Positions 1 to 9,200 of a stretch of 64,000 bases of DNA are shown here, piece after piece. Position numbers and translations under genes: made by a program. Source of the stretch: an uncultured Collinsella sp. (lineage in GTDB: Bacteria; Actinomycetota; Coriobacteriia; Coriobacteriales; Coriobacteriaceae); contig UQLA01000002.1 of assembly GCA_900541745.1 (NCBI GenBank), positions 1-64,000 on the forward strand. Direction: 5' to 3'. Under the pieces are notes generated by a model, which was given only the letters and a program-made list of their open reading frames with translations, did no database searches and was not told the DNA's origin. Within the stretch, counting starts at the first letter, position 1. Each line of letters begins with the position of its first letter.

Positions 1-90
1 CCGCACATGTGCGGATGAATGTGGGAGGTGTTCGGATAAAGTCGATAATCAAGGGTTCGCATTGAAGCGCCAAAGAAGTAAAAATTTCTC

Positions 91-119
91 TGGCACACGA
101 CGGAAATCTTTGTTACTAT
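91..119 (+). promoter_or_regulatory. Probable promoter of tRNA-Pro
   Basis: A weak -35 (TGGCAC, 91-96), a 17-base spacer and a good -10 (TACTAT, 114-119) end 11 bases before the tRNA. The position fits a start just before the tRNA 5' end. Motif reading only. Confidence 0.6.
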
Positions 120-130
120 AGTCGAGCTAA

Positions 131-207
131 CGGGTTGTGGCTCAGTTTGGTAGAGCACTGCGTTCGGGACGCAGGGGTCGCTGGTTCAAATCCAGTCAAC
201 CCGACCA
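131..207 (+). tRNA. tRNA-Pro (CGG anticodon)
   Basis: A complete cloverleaf can be folded: a 7-bp acceptor stem (CGGGTTG with CAACCCG), the anticodon stem CTGCG/CGCAG around loop TTCGGGA (anticodon CGG) and a T-arm GCTGG-TTCAAAT-CCAGT. The CCA tail is encoded at 205-207. It is a lone gene with its own promoter and terminator. Confidence 0.97.
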
Positions 208-216
208 GAGCATGAG

Positions 217-246
217 GAGGGACCGCTTCTTGCGGTCCCTTTTTTT
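217..246 (+). terminator. Rho-independent terminator after tRNA-Pro
   Basis: A GC-rich hairpin (AGGGACCGC, short loop, GCGGTCCCT) is followed by a run of T. Confidence 0.9.
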
Positions 247-319
247 AGCTATTGTTGTGATACCGCGATACCCGCGGTATACTCATTCGAGCTTGTCTCG
301 CTGTATTGTGGAGGTCTAC

Positions 320-595
320 ATGTTTGGACTGAGGGCTCCTGAGCTCATCATTATTCTCGTCGTTGTCCTGATTATCTTTGGGCCCAAGAACCTGCCGAAG
401 CTCGGTAAGTCCCTCGGCTCTACCGTCAAGAATATCCGTGAGGGCATGGAGGGCGACGATAAGGGCGAAACCAAGCAGGCCGAGGACGTTGTGGTCGAGG
501 AGTCCAAGGAGGACAAGGAGATCGCAGAGCTCGAGGCCAAGCTCGCTGCTGCCAAGCAAAAGAAGGCAGAGGACAGCGACGCGGACGCAGAGTAG
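320..595 (+). CDS. tatA: Sec-independent translocase subunit TatA/TatE
   Basis: This 91-residue protein has the TatA layout: a short N-terminal membrane helix (about residues 8-21, PELIIILVVVLIIF), the hinge FGPKNLPKLG, an amphipathic helix, then an acidic/lysine-rich tail. TatA oligomers form the passage for folded twin-arginine substrates. The ATG at 320 is chosen because a GGAGG lies just upstream and the membrane helix then sits at the N-terminus as in the family; the reading frame extends further upstream only through the tRNA. No tatB or tatC is adjacent. One possible client in this window is the RR-lipoprotein encoded at 47574-48554. Confidence 0.93.
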   Translation: MFGLRAPELIIILVVVLIIFGPKNLPKLGKSLGSTVKNIREGMEGDDKGETKQAEDVVVEESKEDKEIAELEAKLAAAKQKKAEDSDADAE

Positions 596-620
596 TCCCA
601 TCCCTTTGGGGTGAGCACCT

Positions 621-659
621 GACCGGCTTGCCCGCAGGCTAGCCGGTCTTTTTCGTTTT
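621..659 (+). terminator. Terminator after tatA
   Basis: An inverted repeat GACCGGCT / AGCCGGTC with a short loop is followed by TTTTTCGTTTTT. Confidence 0.88.
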
Positions 660-702
660 TGTTGACAGTTGATCGTTACATCATAGTTGGGGAGATATCC
701 GT

Positions 703-1173
703 ATGGACGCAAGCCAGATCGTACTGACCGCTGAGGGCCGCCAGAAGCTCGTCGAGGAGCTCGCTTGGCGTGAGGGCGATTACGCCAAGGAGATCGTCGA
801 GGACATCAAGGAAGCCCGCGCGTTCGGCGACCTTTCGGAGAACTCCGAGTACGATGCCGCCAAGGACAAGCAGGCCCAGAACGCCGCTCGTATCGCCGAG
901 ATTCAGGCTATTCTCGCCAACGCCCAGGTTGCTGCCACCACGGGTGATCTGACCGTCTCCATCGGTTCCACCGTTTCGTTGATTGATCCCAACGGTGAGG
1001 TCATGGAGGTCACGCTCGTCGGTACCACCGAGACCAACTCGCTCGAGCACAAGATTTCCAACGAGTCTCCGGTCGGCCACGCCATCATTGGTCATGGCGA
1101 GGGCGACTCCGTCGAGGTCGTTACGCCTTCCGGCAAGACTCGCGTCTACACCATCGCCAAGATCGCACGCTAG
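703..1173 (+). CDS. greA: Transcription elongation factor GreA
   Basis: The 156-residue length is normal for GreA. The N-terminal coiled coil carries the Gre signature G-D-L-S-E-N-S-E-Y-D-A-A-K at residues 42-54, whose acidic tip enters the RNA polymerase secondary channel to stimulate cleavage of backtracked transcripts. The C-terminal FKBP-like half is present (VGHAIIGHGEGD region). The ATG at 703 has a GGGGAG ribosome site about 10 bases upstream. The gene precedes lysS with a hairpin between them, an order common in Gram-positives. Confidence 0.97.
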   Translation: MDASQIVLTAEGRQKLVEELAWREGDYAKEIVEDIKEARAFGDLSENSEYDAAKDKQAQNAARIAEIQAILANAQVAATTGDLTVSIGSTVSLIDPNGEVMEVTLVGTTETNSLEHKISNESPVGHAIIGHGEGDSVEVVTPSGKTRVYTIAKIAR

Positions 1174-1201
1174 ACCACGGTCCCGCGTAAAGGTATGTTT
1201 T

Positions 1202-1234
1202 CGCTCCCTGGGACCGAATCCTGGGGAGCGTTTT
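1202..1234 (+). terminator. Probable terminator or attenuator between greA and lysS
   Basis: Arms CGCTCCC / GGGAGCG are followed by only four T, so termination may be partial and allow read-through to lysS. Confidence 0.55.
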
Positions 1235-1251
1235 AGTTTGAGGAGCTAACT

Positions 1252-3216
1252 ATGGCAGAAAACCAGAACGCCGCCGATCAGGCATCGACGCTCAACGACG
1301 AGCGCGCCACCCGCCTGGCCAAGCGTGCCTCCCTGTTCGAGGCGGGCCAGAACCCGTATCCCGAGCACTCCGAGATTGAGGACTACGTCGTCGACATCGA
1401 GGCTAAGTACGCCGAGCTCACCGATGGCGAGGACACCGAGGACGTCGTGAAGATCGGCGGCCGTGTGGTTGCCAAGCGCGGTCAGGGCAAGATTATGTTC
1501 ATCGTCGTGCGCGACGCGACCGGCGAGATCCAGCTGTTCTGCCGCATCAACGATATGGACGAGGCCGCCTGGAACACGCTCAAGGCACTCGACCTGGGCG
1601 ATATCCTGGGCGTGACCGGCGTAGTCGTGCGCACCAAGCGTGGCCAGCTTTCCGTTGCCCCCAAGAGCGCGACGCTGCTGTCCAAGGCCGTTCGCCCGCT
1701 GCCCGAGAAGTTCCACGGACTCTCCGACAAGGAGACCCGCTATCGTCAGCGCTATGTCGACCTGATCGCCAACGACGACGTTCGCGAGACCTTCCGCAAA
1801 CGCTCGCAGATTCTCTCCACGTTCCGCCGCTTTATGGAGTCCGATGGCTACATGGAGGTCGAGACTCCTATCCTGCAGACCATCCAGGGCGGAGCTACTG
1901 CCAAGCCGTTCATCACGCACTTCAACGCGCTCGATCAGGAGTGCTACCTGCGTATCGCCACCGAGCTGCACCTCAAGCGCTGCATCGTCGGCGGCTTTGA
2001 GCGCGTGTTCGAAATCGGTCGTATCTTCCGCAACGAGGGCATGGATCTTACCCACAATCCCGAGTTCACCACGATGGAGGCCTACCGCGCCTTCTCCGAC
2101 CTCGAGGGCATGAAGGCGCTCGCCCAGGGTGTCATCAAGGCTGCCAACAAGGCCATCGGCAACCCCGAGGTCATTGAGTATCAGGGCCAGACTATCGACC
2201 TGTCCGGCGAGTGGGCCAGTCGTTCCATGACCGATATCGTCTCTGACGTGATTGGTAAGCAGGTCACCATCGACACGCCGGTTGAGGAGCTTGCTGCCGC
2301 CGCACGCGAGAAGGGCCTGGAGATCAAGCCCGAGTGGACCGCCGGCAAGATCATCGCCGAGATCTATGACGAGCTGGGCGAGGACACCATCGTCAACCCC
2401 ACCTTTGTGTGCGATTACCCCATCGAGGTTAGCCCGCTTGCCAAGCGCTTTGAGGATGACCCGCGCCTGACCCATCGCTTTGAGCTGGTCATCGCCGGCC
2501 ACGAGTACGCGAACGCGTTCTCCGAGCTCAACGATCCGGTCGACCAGGCCGAGCGCTTCGCTGCCCAGATGGCCGAGAAGGCCGGCGGCGACGACGAGGC
2601 CATGGAGTACGACGAGGATTACGTGCGCGCCCTCGAGTACGGTATGCCTCCCGCGGGCGGCATCGGCATCGGTATCGACCGCGTGGTCATGCTGCTCACC
2701 AACCAGGCTTCCATCCGCGACGTGCTGCTGTTCCCGCACATGAAGCCCGAGAAGGGTTTCCAGTCCGGTGCCGCTGCTGCCAAGGCTGCCGAGGCCGGCA
2801 ACACCGCGAGCCCCTTCGTCAAGCCGCTCAAGCCCACGGTTGATTATTCCAAGATTGCCGTCGAGCCGCTGTTTGAGGAGTTCGTCGACTTTGATACCTT
2901 CTCCAAGAGCGACTTCCGCGCCGTGAAGGTCAAGGCATGCGAGGCCGTCAAGAAGTCCAAGAAGCTGCTGAACTTTACGCTCGATGACGGTACCGGCACC
3001 GACCGTACCATTCTCTCCGGTATTCACGATTATTACGAGCCCGAGGACCTGGTCGGCAAGACCCTGCTCGCCATCACCAACCTGCCTCCGCGCAAGATGA
3101 TGGGTATCCCCAGCTGCGGCATGCTCATCAGCGCCATCCACGAGGAGGAGGGCGAGGAGCGCCTCAACCTGATCCAGCTCGATGCCTCCATCCCTGCCGG
3201 CGCAAAGATGTACTAA
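1252..3216 (+). CDS. lysS: Lysyl-tRNA synthetase (class II) with C-terminal EMAPII/Trbp111-like tRNA-binding domain
   Basis: The protein has 654 residues, about 150 more than a standard bacterial LysRS. Residues ~1-500 are a normal class II enzyme: an OB-fold anticodon domain (~65-150), motif 2 FRNEGMDLTHNPEFT (~259-273) and motif 3 GIGIGIDRVVMLLTN (~470-485). After a linker, residues ~535-654 match the tRNA-binding domain found at the C-terminus of MetRS (KVKACEAVKKSKKLL, GIHDYYEPEDLVGK, NLPPRKMMGIPSCGMLIS). The fusion probably raises tRNA affinity; that is inferred from MetRS. The ATG at 1252 follows GAGGAG. The reading frame is unbroken, so this is a genuine single polypeptide. Confidence 0.96.
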   Translation: MAENQNAADQASTLNDERATRLAKRASLFEAGQNPYPEHSEIEDYVVDIEAKYAELTDGEDTEDVVKIGGRVVAKRGQGKIMFIVVRDATGEIQLFCRINDMDEAAWNTLKALDLGDILGVTGVVVRTKRGQLSVAPKSATLLSKAVRPLPEKFHGLSDKETRYRQRYVDLIANDDVRETFRKRSQILSTFRRFMESDGYMEVETPILQTIQGGATAKPFITHFNALDQECYLRIATELHLKRCIVGGFERVFEIGRIFRNEGMDLTHNPEFTTMEAYRAFSDLEGMKALAQGVIKAANKAIGNPEVIEYQGQTIDLSGEWASRSMTDIVSDVIGKQVTIDTPVEELAAAAREKGLEIKPEWTAGKIIAEIYDELGEDTIVNPTFVCDYPIEVSPLAKRFEDDPRLTHRFELVIAGHEYANAFSELNDPVDQAERFAAQMAEKAGGDDEAMEYDEDYVRALEYGMPPAGGIGIGIDRVVMLLTNQASIRDVLLFPHMKPEKGFQSGAAAAKAAEAGNTASPFVKPLKPTVDYSKIAVEPLFEEFVDFDTFSKSDFRAVKVKACEAVKKSKKLLNFTLDDGTGTDRTILSGIHDYYEPEDLVGKTLLAITNLPPRKMMGIPSCGMLISAIHEEEGEERLNLIQLDASIPAGAKMY

Positions 3217-3384
3217 CTAGTTACGCGGTTCTACGAACCGCGTAACGGCCCGACGCTGCGCGGGCCGCATTTGGACAATCTGACGTTCAACTTCAAGGGC
3301 GCGACCAGAAGGTCAGCGCCCTTTCGTTTCACGTCACCTTGTCACAAATGCGACCCGCTCGCTGGCGTTGCCAAAACATCGATG
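3217..3384. other. Intergenic region with two hairpins downstream of lysS
   Basis: A perfect 11-bp inverted repeat (3221-3231 with 3235-3245, TTACGCGGTTC/GAACCGCGTAA) and a second hairpin, AAGGGCGC...GCGCCCTT (3295-3323) followed by TCGTTT, are plausible lysS terminators. No gene is seen here. Confidence 0.6.
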
Positions 3385-3467
3385 TAGTCATTGGGGACGT
3401 TCTTAAACGACTAGTCGTTGGGGACGTTCTTAAACGACTAGTCATTCAAGAACGTCCCCAATGACTA
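3385..3467. repeat. Palindromic element with GGGGACGTTCTT core
   Basis: Perfect 20-bp arms (3385-3404 and 3448-3467) enclose two tandem copies of a 27-bp unit (3388-3414 and 3415-3441) that differ at one base. The shared GGGGAC core links it to the GGGACAGG hairpins elsewhere in the window. Confidence 0.85.
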
Positions 3468-3574
3468 CCCAATGGCTATTGCGAACATGGCTCGCATGAC
3501 AGCCGTCTCTTTTATGTTTCCTTTAGCCGTCGCTGTTTAGGATGGGGGTTAGTCGATAGGAAGGGAGCACCGGG

Positions 3575-5143
3575 ATGGACGATGCGAGCGAGCGCGCAAT
3601 CGAAGAGGACATGCTCGATCAGTTCAATTACTTTGATGATGAGGACGAGGAGCTGATCGACCGTCGCGAGCCAGCGCCGCTTGATTCCTTTGATCTGGTC
3701 GATGAAGAGGCTGATGAGGTTGAGGACGAATCAACGGAGCCCCCACAGTCTTCGCGCCTTAACTCGCTGCTTTCGAGAGCCCCCATGTACCACGGTGTTC
3801 GTGCCGGCGCGCTCCATATGAAAACTGACTGGCACCAGATCGTGACGGCAGGCGATGAACTTGCCGTCGATGCGCCGCTCACCGATAAGTCGTCCATCAT
3901 CTGCCGCACCGGTATGCTTATGCTCGCGAGCGGAACGGGTGCCTGGCGTGTACGCGATACCATGAATCGAGTCGCCGCCGTACTCGGTGTCACCATCCAC
4001 GTCGACTTGAGTCTTCTATCGTTTGAGTGTACCTGCATCGAAGATGGTCACTGCTTTAACGAGGTCGTCAGCCTGCCGACAACCGGCGTTAATACTCATC
4101 GCATTTGGATGATGGAGAGTTTCCTCAAGGAAATCGAGACCTATGGTCGTCGCTTCACGGTGCACGAGTATCACGAGATGCTCAAGACCGTTGAGAGTTC
4201 AAAACCTGATTACGCGCCTTGGCAACAGGGCCTTGCGGCGGCCTGCGCCTGTGGCGCCTTCGTCTTTTTGCTCGGCGGCGGCCCTATCGAGATGGCATGC
4301 GCGTTCGTGGGCGCGGGTGTCGGCAACTTTGCCCGCTCCCATATTCTCAGGCAAGGCCTTGGTCAGTTCAGCGCGCTGACGACCGGTGTTGCGCTCGCTT
4401 GCGTTTCGTATCTGCTGGCATTGCTCGGCCTTGGCCAGGTCATACCGGGGGCAATGTCGCACCAAGAAGGCTATATCGGCGCCATGCTCTTTGTGATTCC
4501 CGGCTTTCCGCTCATTACGGCAGGCCTCGACATCGCTAAGCTCGACATGCGAAGCGGTATCGAGCGCCTTTCATATGCCGTATCGATTATTGTGATGGCG
4601 ACGCTCGTAGGCTGGATGGTTGCCGAGTGTGTTGGCCTGGCGCCGGACGACTTTGCGCCGCTCGGCCTTTCTCCGCTTGCTCTTACGCTCCTGCGCGTGG
4701 TGATGAGCTTCGTTGGCGTATTCGGCTTCTCGGTGATGTTCAACAGCCCGGTAAAGATGGCCGCGGCAGCTGGGCTGATCGGCGCCGTGTCCAATACCCT
4801 GCGTCTGACCCTTGTCGATGCGCCGACGATGATTCCCTTCCTGGGCCTCAGCACGGGAATGCCTCCCGAGGCAGCAGCGTTTATCGGCGCGCTGGTATCG
4901 GGTCTGCTGGCAAGCTTGGCCGAAGTCAAGCTCACCTACCCGCGCATCGCCCTCACGGTGCCTTCGATTGTCATTATGGTGCCCGGTCTGTATCTCTATC
5001 GCTCTATGTATTACATGTGCACCTTCGACACAGTCAATATGCTCGGCTGGTTTGTGCGCGCAGTGCTCATCGTAGCGTTTCTGCCCGTTGGGCTGGGTGT
5101 GGCTCGTACGCTCACCGACCCTCGCTGGCGCCACACCAGCTAA
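3575..5143 (+). CDS. Threonine/serine exporter family membrane protein (ThrE type)
   Basis: The protein has 522 residues. After a long acidic N-terminal tail (residues ~1-60) comes the cytosolic domain of the ThrE family (DUF1212-like, ~85-215: RTGMLMLASGTGAWRVRDTMNR), then about ten hydrophobic segments (~220-510). The second membrane block resembles the DUF3815 half, so both halves are in one chain as in corynebacterial ThrE. Export of Thr/Ser by proton antiport is inferred from the family. The ATG at 3575 follows GGGAG at a normal distance. It is monocistronic, with repeat elements on both sides. Confidence 0.85.
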   Translation: MDDASERAIEEDMLDQFNYFDDEDEELIDRREPAPLDSFDLVDEEADEVEDESTEPPQSSRLNSLLSRAPMYHGVRAGALHMKTDWHQIVTAGDELAVDAPLTDKSSIICRTGMLMLASGTGAWRVRDTMNRVAAVLGVTIHVDLSLLSFECTCIEDGHCFNEVVSLPTTGVNTHRIWMMESFLKEIETYGRRFTVHEYHEMLKTVESSKPDYAPWQQGLAAACACGAFVFLLGGGPIEMACAFVGAGVGNFARSHILRQGLGQFSALTTGVALACVSYLLALLGLGQVIPGAMSHQEGYIGAMLFVIPGFPLITAGLDIAKLDMRSGIERLSYAVSIIVMATLVGWMVAECVGLAPDDFAPLGLSPLALTLLRVVMSFVGVFGFSVMFNSPVKMAAAAGLIGAVSNTLRLTLVDAPTMIPFLGLSTGMPPEAAAFIGALVSGLLASLAEVKLTYPRIALTVPSIVIMVPGLYLYRSMYYMCTFDTVNMLGWFVRAVLIVAFLPVGLGVARTLTDPRWRHTS

Positions 5144-5176
5144 TTGGTGCAAGGGGGACAGGTTACTTTGCACCAA
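5144..5176. repeat. Short hairpin with GGGACAGG loop
   Basis: Arms TTGGTGCAA (5144-5152) and TTGCACCAA (5168-5176) surround a loop with GGGGGACAGG. One of five hairpins with this core in the window. It begins directly after the thrE-like stop codon. Confidence 0.8.
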
Positions 5177-5179
5177 ATG

Positions 5180-5247
5180 AGTTGCGGTGAAATAGGGACT
5201 GAATTGCTGCTTAAAGGGTCAAAACAGTCCGTATTCCACCGCAACTT
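5180..5247. repeat. Palindromic repeat, GTTGCGGTG family, copy 1 (diverged)
   Basis: The ends AGTTGCGGTG and CACCGCAACT match those of the copies at 55193 and 60931. The inner arm (GGGACTG / CAGTCC) is diverged but still self-complementary. Confidence 0.8.
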
Positions 5248-5361
5248 ATGGGGTCGGGGGATTATCGGTGCCCTGCATCTTCATAAACTCAACGCTTACG
5301 AAGCGCGGGGTTTTCGTGCTAGGCTGGTTCCACCACATAAGTAGTCGCAGACGCGCGTACC

Positions 5362-5413
5362 ACGGGCGGGCGAGATGAAGTTCCAACAGCTCCATCTTGC
5401 CCGCCCGTTTTTG
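5362..5413 (+). terminator. Terminator-like hairpin in the leader of the following gene
   Basis: Arms ACGGGCGGGC-GAGATG (5362-5377) and CATCTT-GCCCGCCCGT (5393-5408) are followed by TTTTTG. It lies 44 bases before the next start codon and far beyond the previous gene, so it may be an attenuator. No known riboswitch class was recognised in 5250-5361. Confidence 0.65.
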
Positions 5414-5456
5414 TTGCGTGGCGCCGCGGCACAACACAGAGAGGAATCTGCCCTTT

Positions 5457-6005
5457 ATGCCTATCAACAAACGAGAGAGCCTGCTGTTCACCTTTATCAT
5501 GTGCTTTTGCATGGTGCTCTGGATGAGCATCTACAACGTTGCCCTGCAGCACGGGGCCATCAACGGCGAGGTCGTTGCCGCTGCGTGGCTCGGCTTCCCC
5601 GTTGCCTATATCTTTGCCGTGTGCTGCGACCGGTTCGTCGCCAGCCCGCTTGCCAAGGGTTTCGCCTTTAAGTACTTGGTCACTCCGGGCAAGAGCTCGC
5701 CGCTCGCCATGACGCTCGCCGTCAGCTCCTGCATGGTCGTTCCCATGGTCATCATCATGTCGCTGTACGGTGCCTGCGAGGGTCTGACGCACATGCCCGG
5801 CGGCATCCTTGCGAACCTGTATTCCGTGCCCGCGATCTGGATGATCAACATCCTGCATAATTTTGTGATGGCGCTGCCGTGGAACCTTTTGGTAGCCGGT
5901 CCGATTTCCTACTTCGTCTTCCGTCGCGCCTTCCCTGTGGGGACGGTTTTCGAGGAGGAGCATGCCGAGCTCTTGGAGCAGGCTATGGCTTCTGAGTGCG
6001 AGTAG
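5457..6005 (+). CDS. Small membrane protein, DUF2798-like
   Basis: This 182-residue protein has about four hydrophobic segments arranged as two similar halves (LLFTFIMCFCMVLWMSIYN... and MTLAVSSCMVVPMVIIM...), the pattern of tandem DUF2798 membrane proteins. The function of that family is unknown. The ATG at 5457 follows GAGAGGAA; an upstream in-frame start is unlikely because it would read through the leader hairpin. The family assignment comes from visual pattern, not a search. Confidence 0.65.
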   Translation: MPINKRESLLFTFIMCFCMVLWMSIYNVALQHGAINGEVVAAAWLGFPVAYIFAVCCDRFVASPLAKGFAFKYLVTPGKSSPLAMTLAVSSCMVVPMVIIMSLYGACEGLTHMPGGILANLYSVPAIWMINILHNFVMALPWNLLVAGPISYFVFRRAFPVGTVFEEEHAELLEQAMASECE

Positions 6006-6216
6006 CTCGCTTAGGGACCTGCTGAGCGCGGGCGACTTGCTTGGTTGGAGCCCTAAGCGTGGATAGCTCTCTCGGCGACATCGCCGGCGTGAGCGGTGCG
6101 CATGACCGGAGGGCCCGTGCTGCTCCGTTGCCCGACGTGCTAGCGCGCAGAACAATCTGTTGGTGCATTCGGCGGCTGCTGAAGCGTTTCGGCAGCCGCT
6201 ATTTATACGGAGTTTA
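6006..6216. other. Intergenic region before the activase operon
   Basis: It holds a hairpin GCGGCTGC...GCAGCCGC (6172-6199) followed by TATTTATA, probably a weak terminator. Nothing else was recognised. Confidence 0.5.
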
Positions 6217-6237
6217 AATACAACAGTCTGTTGTATT
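6217..6237. promoter_or_regulatory. Perfect palindrome, likely TetR-family operator
   Basis: Arms AATACAACAG and CTGTTGTATT surround one central base. It lies 50 bases upstream of the activase gene, whose downstream partner is a TetR regulator. Size and symmetry suit a TetR dimer; the pairing is inferred from proximity. Confidence 0.7.
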
Positions 6238-6286
6238 ACGTAGAGTGGTATATCTCTAGCAGGAAAAATGCGAGAGACGGAGCATT

Positions 6287-9200
6287 ATGGCGTTGCTAGT
6301 AGGACTGGACGTAGGGTCGACGACGACCAAAGTTTACGCGATGCACGAGGATATGACCGAGGCGTGGTGGGGATATCGCCGCCACGGGGCGTGTCAGACA
6401 GCGAGCGTGCGCGCCATGCTCGGCGAGCTCGCCGAGCGCTTTCCCCATGAGTCGCTGCGCGTTGCGGTGACCGGCTCGGGTGCGCGCGATATCGCGACCG
6501 CGCTGGGCGCCTCGTACGTTCAGGAGGTGGTCGCCAACGCGCTCGCGATCAGCAGGTTCTATCCGCAGACGCGCTGCGCCATCGAGCTGGGCGGCCAAGA
6601 CGCCAAGATGATCTTCTTCCGCACCAACGATAAGGGAGACATCGAGGTTGCCGACATGCGCATGAACGGCTCGTGCGCAGGCGGTACCGGTGCATTTATC
6701 GACGAGATGGCAAAGCTCATGGGGGTCGGCACCGAATCGGGCGAGTTCGAGCAGCTCGCAAGCCGGGGAACGACCGTCCACGAGGTCTCGGGCCGCTGCG
6801 GCGTGTACGCAAAGACCGATATCCAGCCGCTGCTCAACGAGGGCATTCCTACCACCGACCTGGCGCTTTCGGCGCTTCACGCGGTCGCCCGCCAAACGAT
6901 CGGCGGTCTGGCCCAGGGTATCGACATCGAGCCGCCGGTAATCTTCGAGGGCGGTACGCTCGCCTACAACCCCACGCTGGTCCGCGTGTTCCGGGAGCAA
7001 CTGAATCTATCGGACGATCAGGTTATCGTCCCGCGCGATCCGCAGATCATGGTCGCGCGCGGTGCCGCCCTGTCGCTGACCGACATGTTCGCATCGTCCC
7101 AACCGATCGACCTTCCCGACGCTTTTGTCCGGCTGGATAAGCTCGAGACGGTCGCGCCCGCAAGCGGGGAGGGACGTCTTGCCCAGCCCTTTTTTGCCAC
7201 ACCTGCCGAGCAGGCGGATTTTATGGCACGCCATGGCAAAGAGACGCCGGCAAAGGGTCCGGATGCGTATGCGCCCGGAGAGACGGTGCGTGTGGCGCTC
7301 GGTATCGATTCGGGGAGCACGACGACCAAGTTCGCCCTGGTCGATGAGGCGGGTGAGCTTGTCGATTCGTTCTACGCGTCTAATAACGGCAGACCGCTCG
7401 ACGTCGCCCAACAGGGTCTTGTCAGCTTGAAGAACCGCTGGGAGACAGCGGGAGTCACGCTTGCGATCGATGCCGTGGGCACCACGGGATACGGCGAGGA
7501 GCTTTTCGCGCGCGCGTTCCACGCCGACTACCATACGGTCGAGACGGTCGCGCACGCCCGCGCCGCGTGCGCATGCGTTCCCGATGCGACCTTCGTGCTC
7601 GACATCGGCGGACAGGATATGAAGGCCATCTGGCTCAACCACGGCGTGCTGACCGATATCGTCGTCAACGAGGCGTGCTCTGCGGGCTGCGGCTCGTTCC
7701 TCGAGGGTTTTGCCAAAAACCTCGGAATAGCCGTTGAGGATATCGCGACCGAGGCATTTTCGTCCAAAGCCCCCGCCGTTCTCGGCAGCCGCTGCACGGT
7801 GTTCATGAACAGCAGCGTCGTTTCCGAGCAGCGGCGCGGTAAGGGTCCGGGCGACATCATGGCCGGTCTCTGCCGTTCGATTATCGAGAACGTGTTCACC
7901 AAGGTCATTCGCGTTTCAAATCTCAACCGTCTGGGCGACAAAGTCGTCGTCCAGGGCGGCACGTTCCGAAACGACGCGGTGCTGCGCGCATTCGAGCAGT
8001 ATCTGGGCAAACCCGTCACGCGTGCGCCCCACCCGGGGCTGATGGGCGCTATCGGTATCGCCCTGCTCGCGTGCGAGGAATGCCGCAAGGGCGACGCCGG
8101 CACGTCGTTTATCGGGCTCGATGCCGTGGAGCGCTTCGAGCATCGCGAGTTCGGCGGCGTTACCTGCCGTCGGTGCAACAACCGCTGCCAGCGCGCGGTC
8201 GTGGCATTTGGCGACGGCTCGCTTTACGTCACGGGCAATCGCTGCCCGCGCGGCGGCGCCATCTCATGGGATGAGCTCGTGCGCGAGGTTCCCGCGGCGG
8301 AGGAGCTGCGTCCGCAGGGTGCTTGCGAGGCACAGGCACCCGGCACGGGGCGCGACCGGACCGCGGCTGCCCCCAATCTCTTTGTCGACCGCGAGAAGCT
8401 GCTGTTCGAGTCGTGCCCCACGGTTCCCGTCTGCGGGGGGCGCGATGTCACGATCGGCATTCCCCGTGTGCTCGAGTTCTGGGACACCATGCCGTTCTGG
8501 TCGACGTTCTTCAGCACACTCGGCTTTAAGGTGCGCGTCTCGGGACGCAGCACCAAGGCGATGTACGAGCGCGGTCTGGCGCACGTCACATCCGACACCG
8601 TGTGCTTCCCGGCCAAGCTTGTCCACGGGCACATCCGCAATCTCGTCGACGCCGGTGTCGACCGCATCTTCATGCCCATCATCACGACGGTGCCCACCGA
8701 AAACACCGCCTCTACCAGCGAGTGGATGTGCGCCGTCGTAAAGGGATACCCCTACGTGATGCGCAATTCCGATAACCCGGAGGAGCGTTTCGGCGTTCCG
8801 TTCGATACGCCGCTGTTCCACTGGTACGACGAGGGCGACCGAAACCGCCAGCTCAAGGCGTGGTGCAAGGAGACCTTCGATATCGATGCCGACCTGGTTG
8901 CCAAGGCGACCGAGCAGGCGGACCGCGCGCAGCAGACGTTTGAGAGCCAGCTGCAGCTGCGCGGCAGGCAGGTGCTCGAGAACGTGCGCGAGGACGGCGG
9001 CTACGCGGTGGTGATCGCTTCGCGCCCGTACCACAACGACCCGCTGGTCAACCACGGGCTGCCCAAGCTCTTCTCTGAGCGCGGCATCCCCGTGCTGACA
9101 CCCGATGCGGTGCCGGGGGTCTGCAACGTCGATCTTTCCAACAGCCGCATCGACATCGTGAACAACTACCATGCGCGCATGCTGTCGTGCGCGGTCATCG

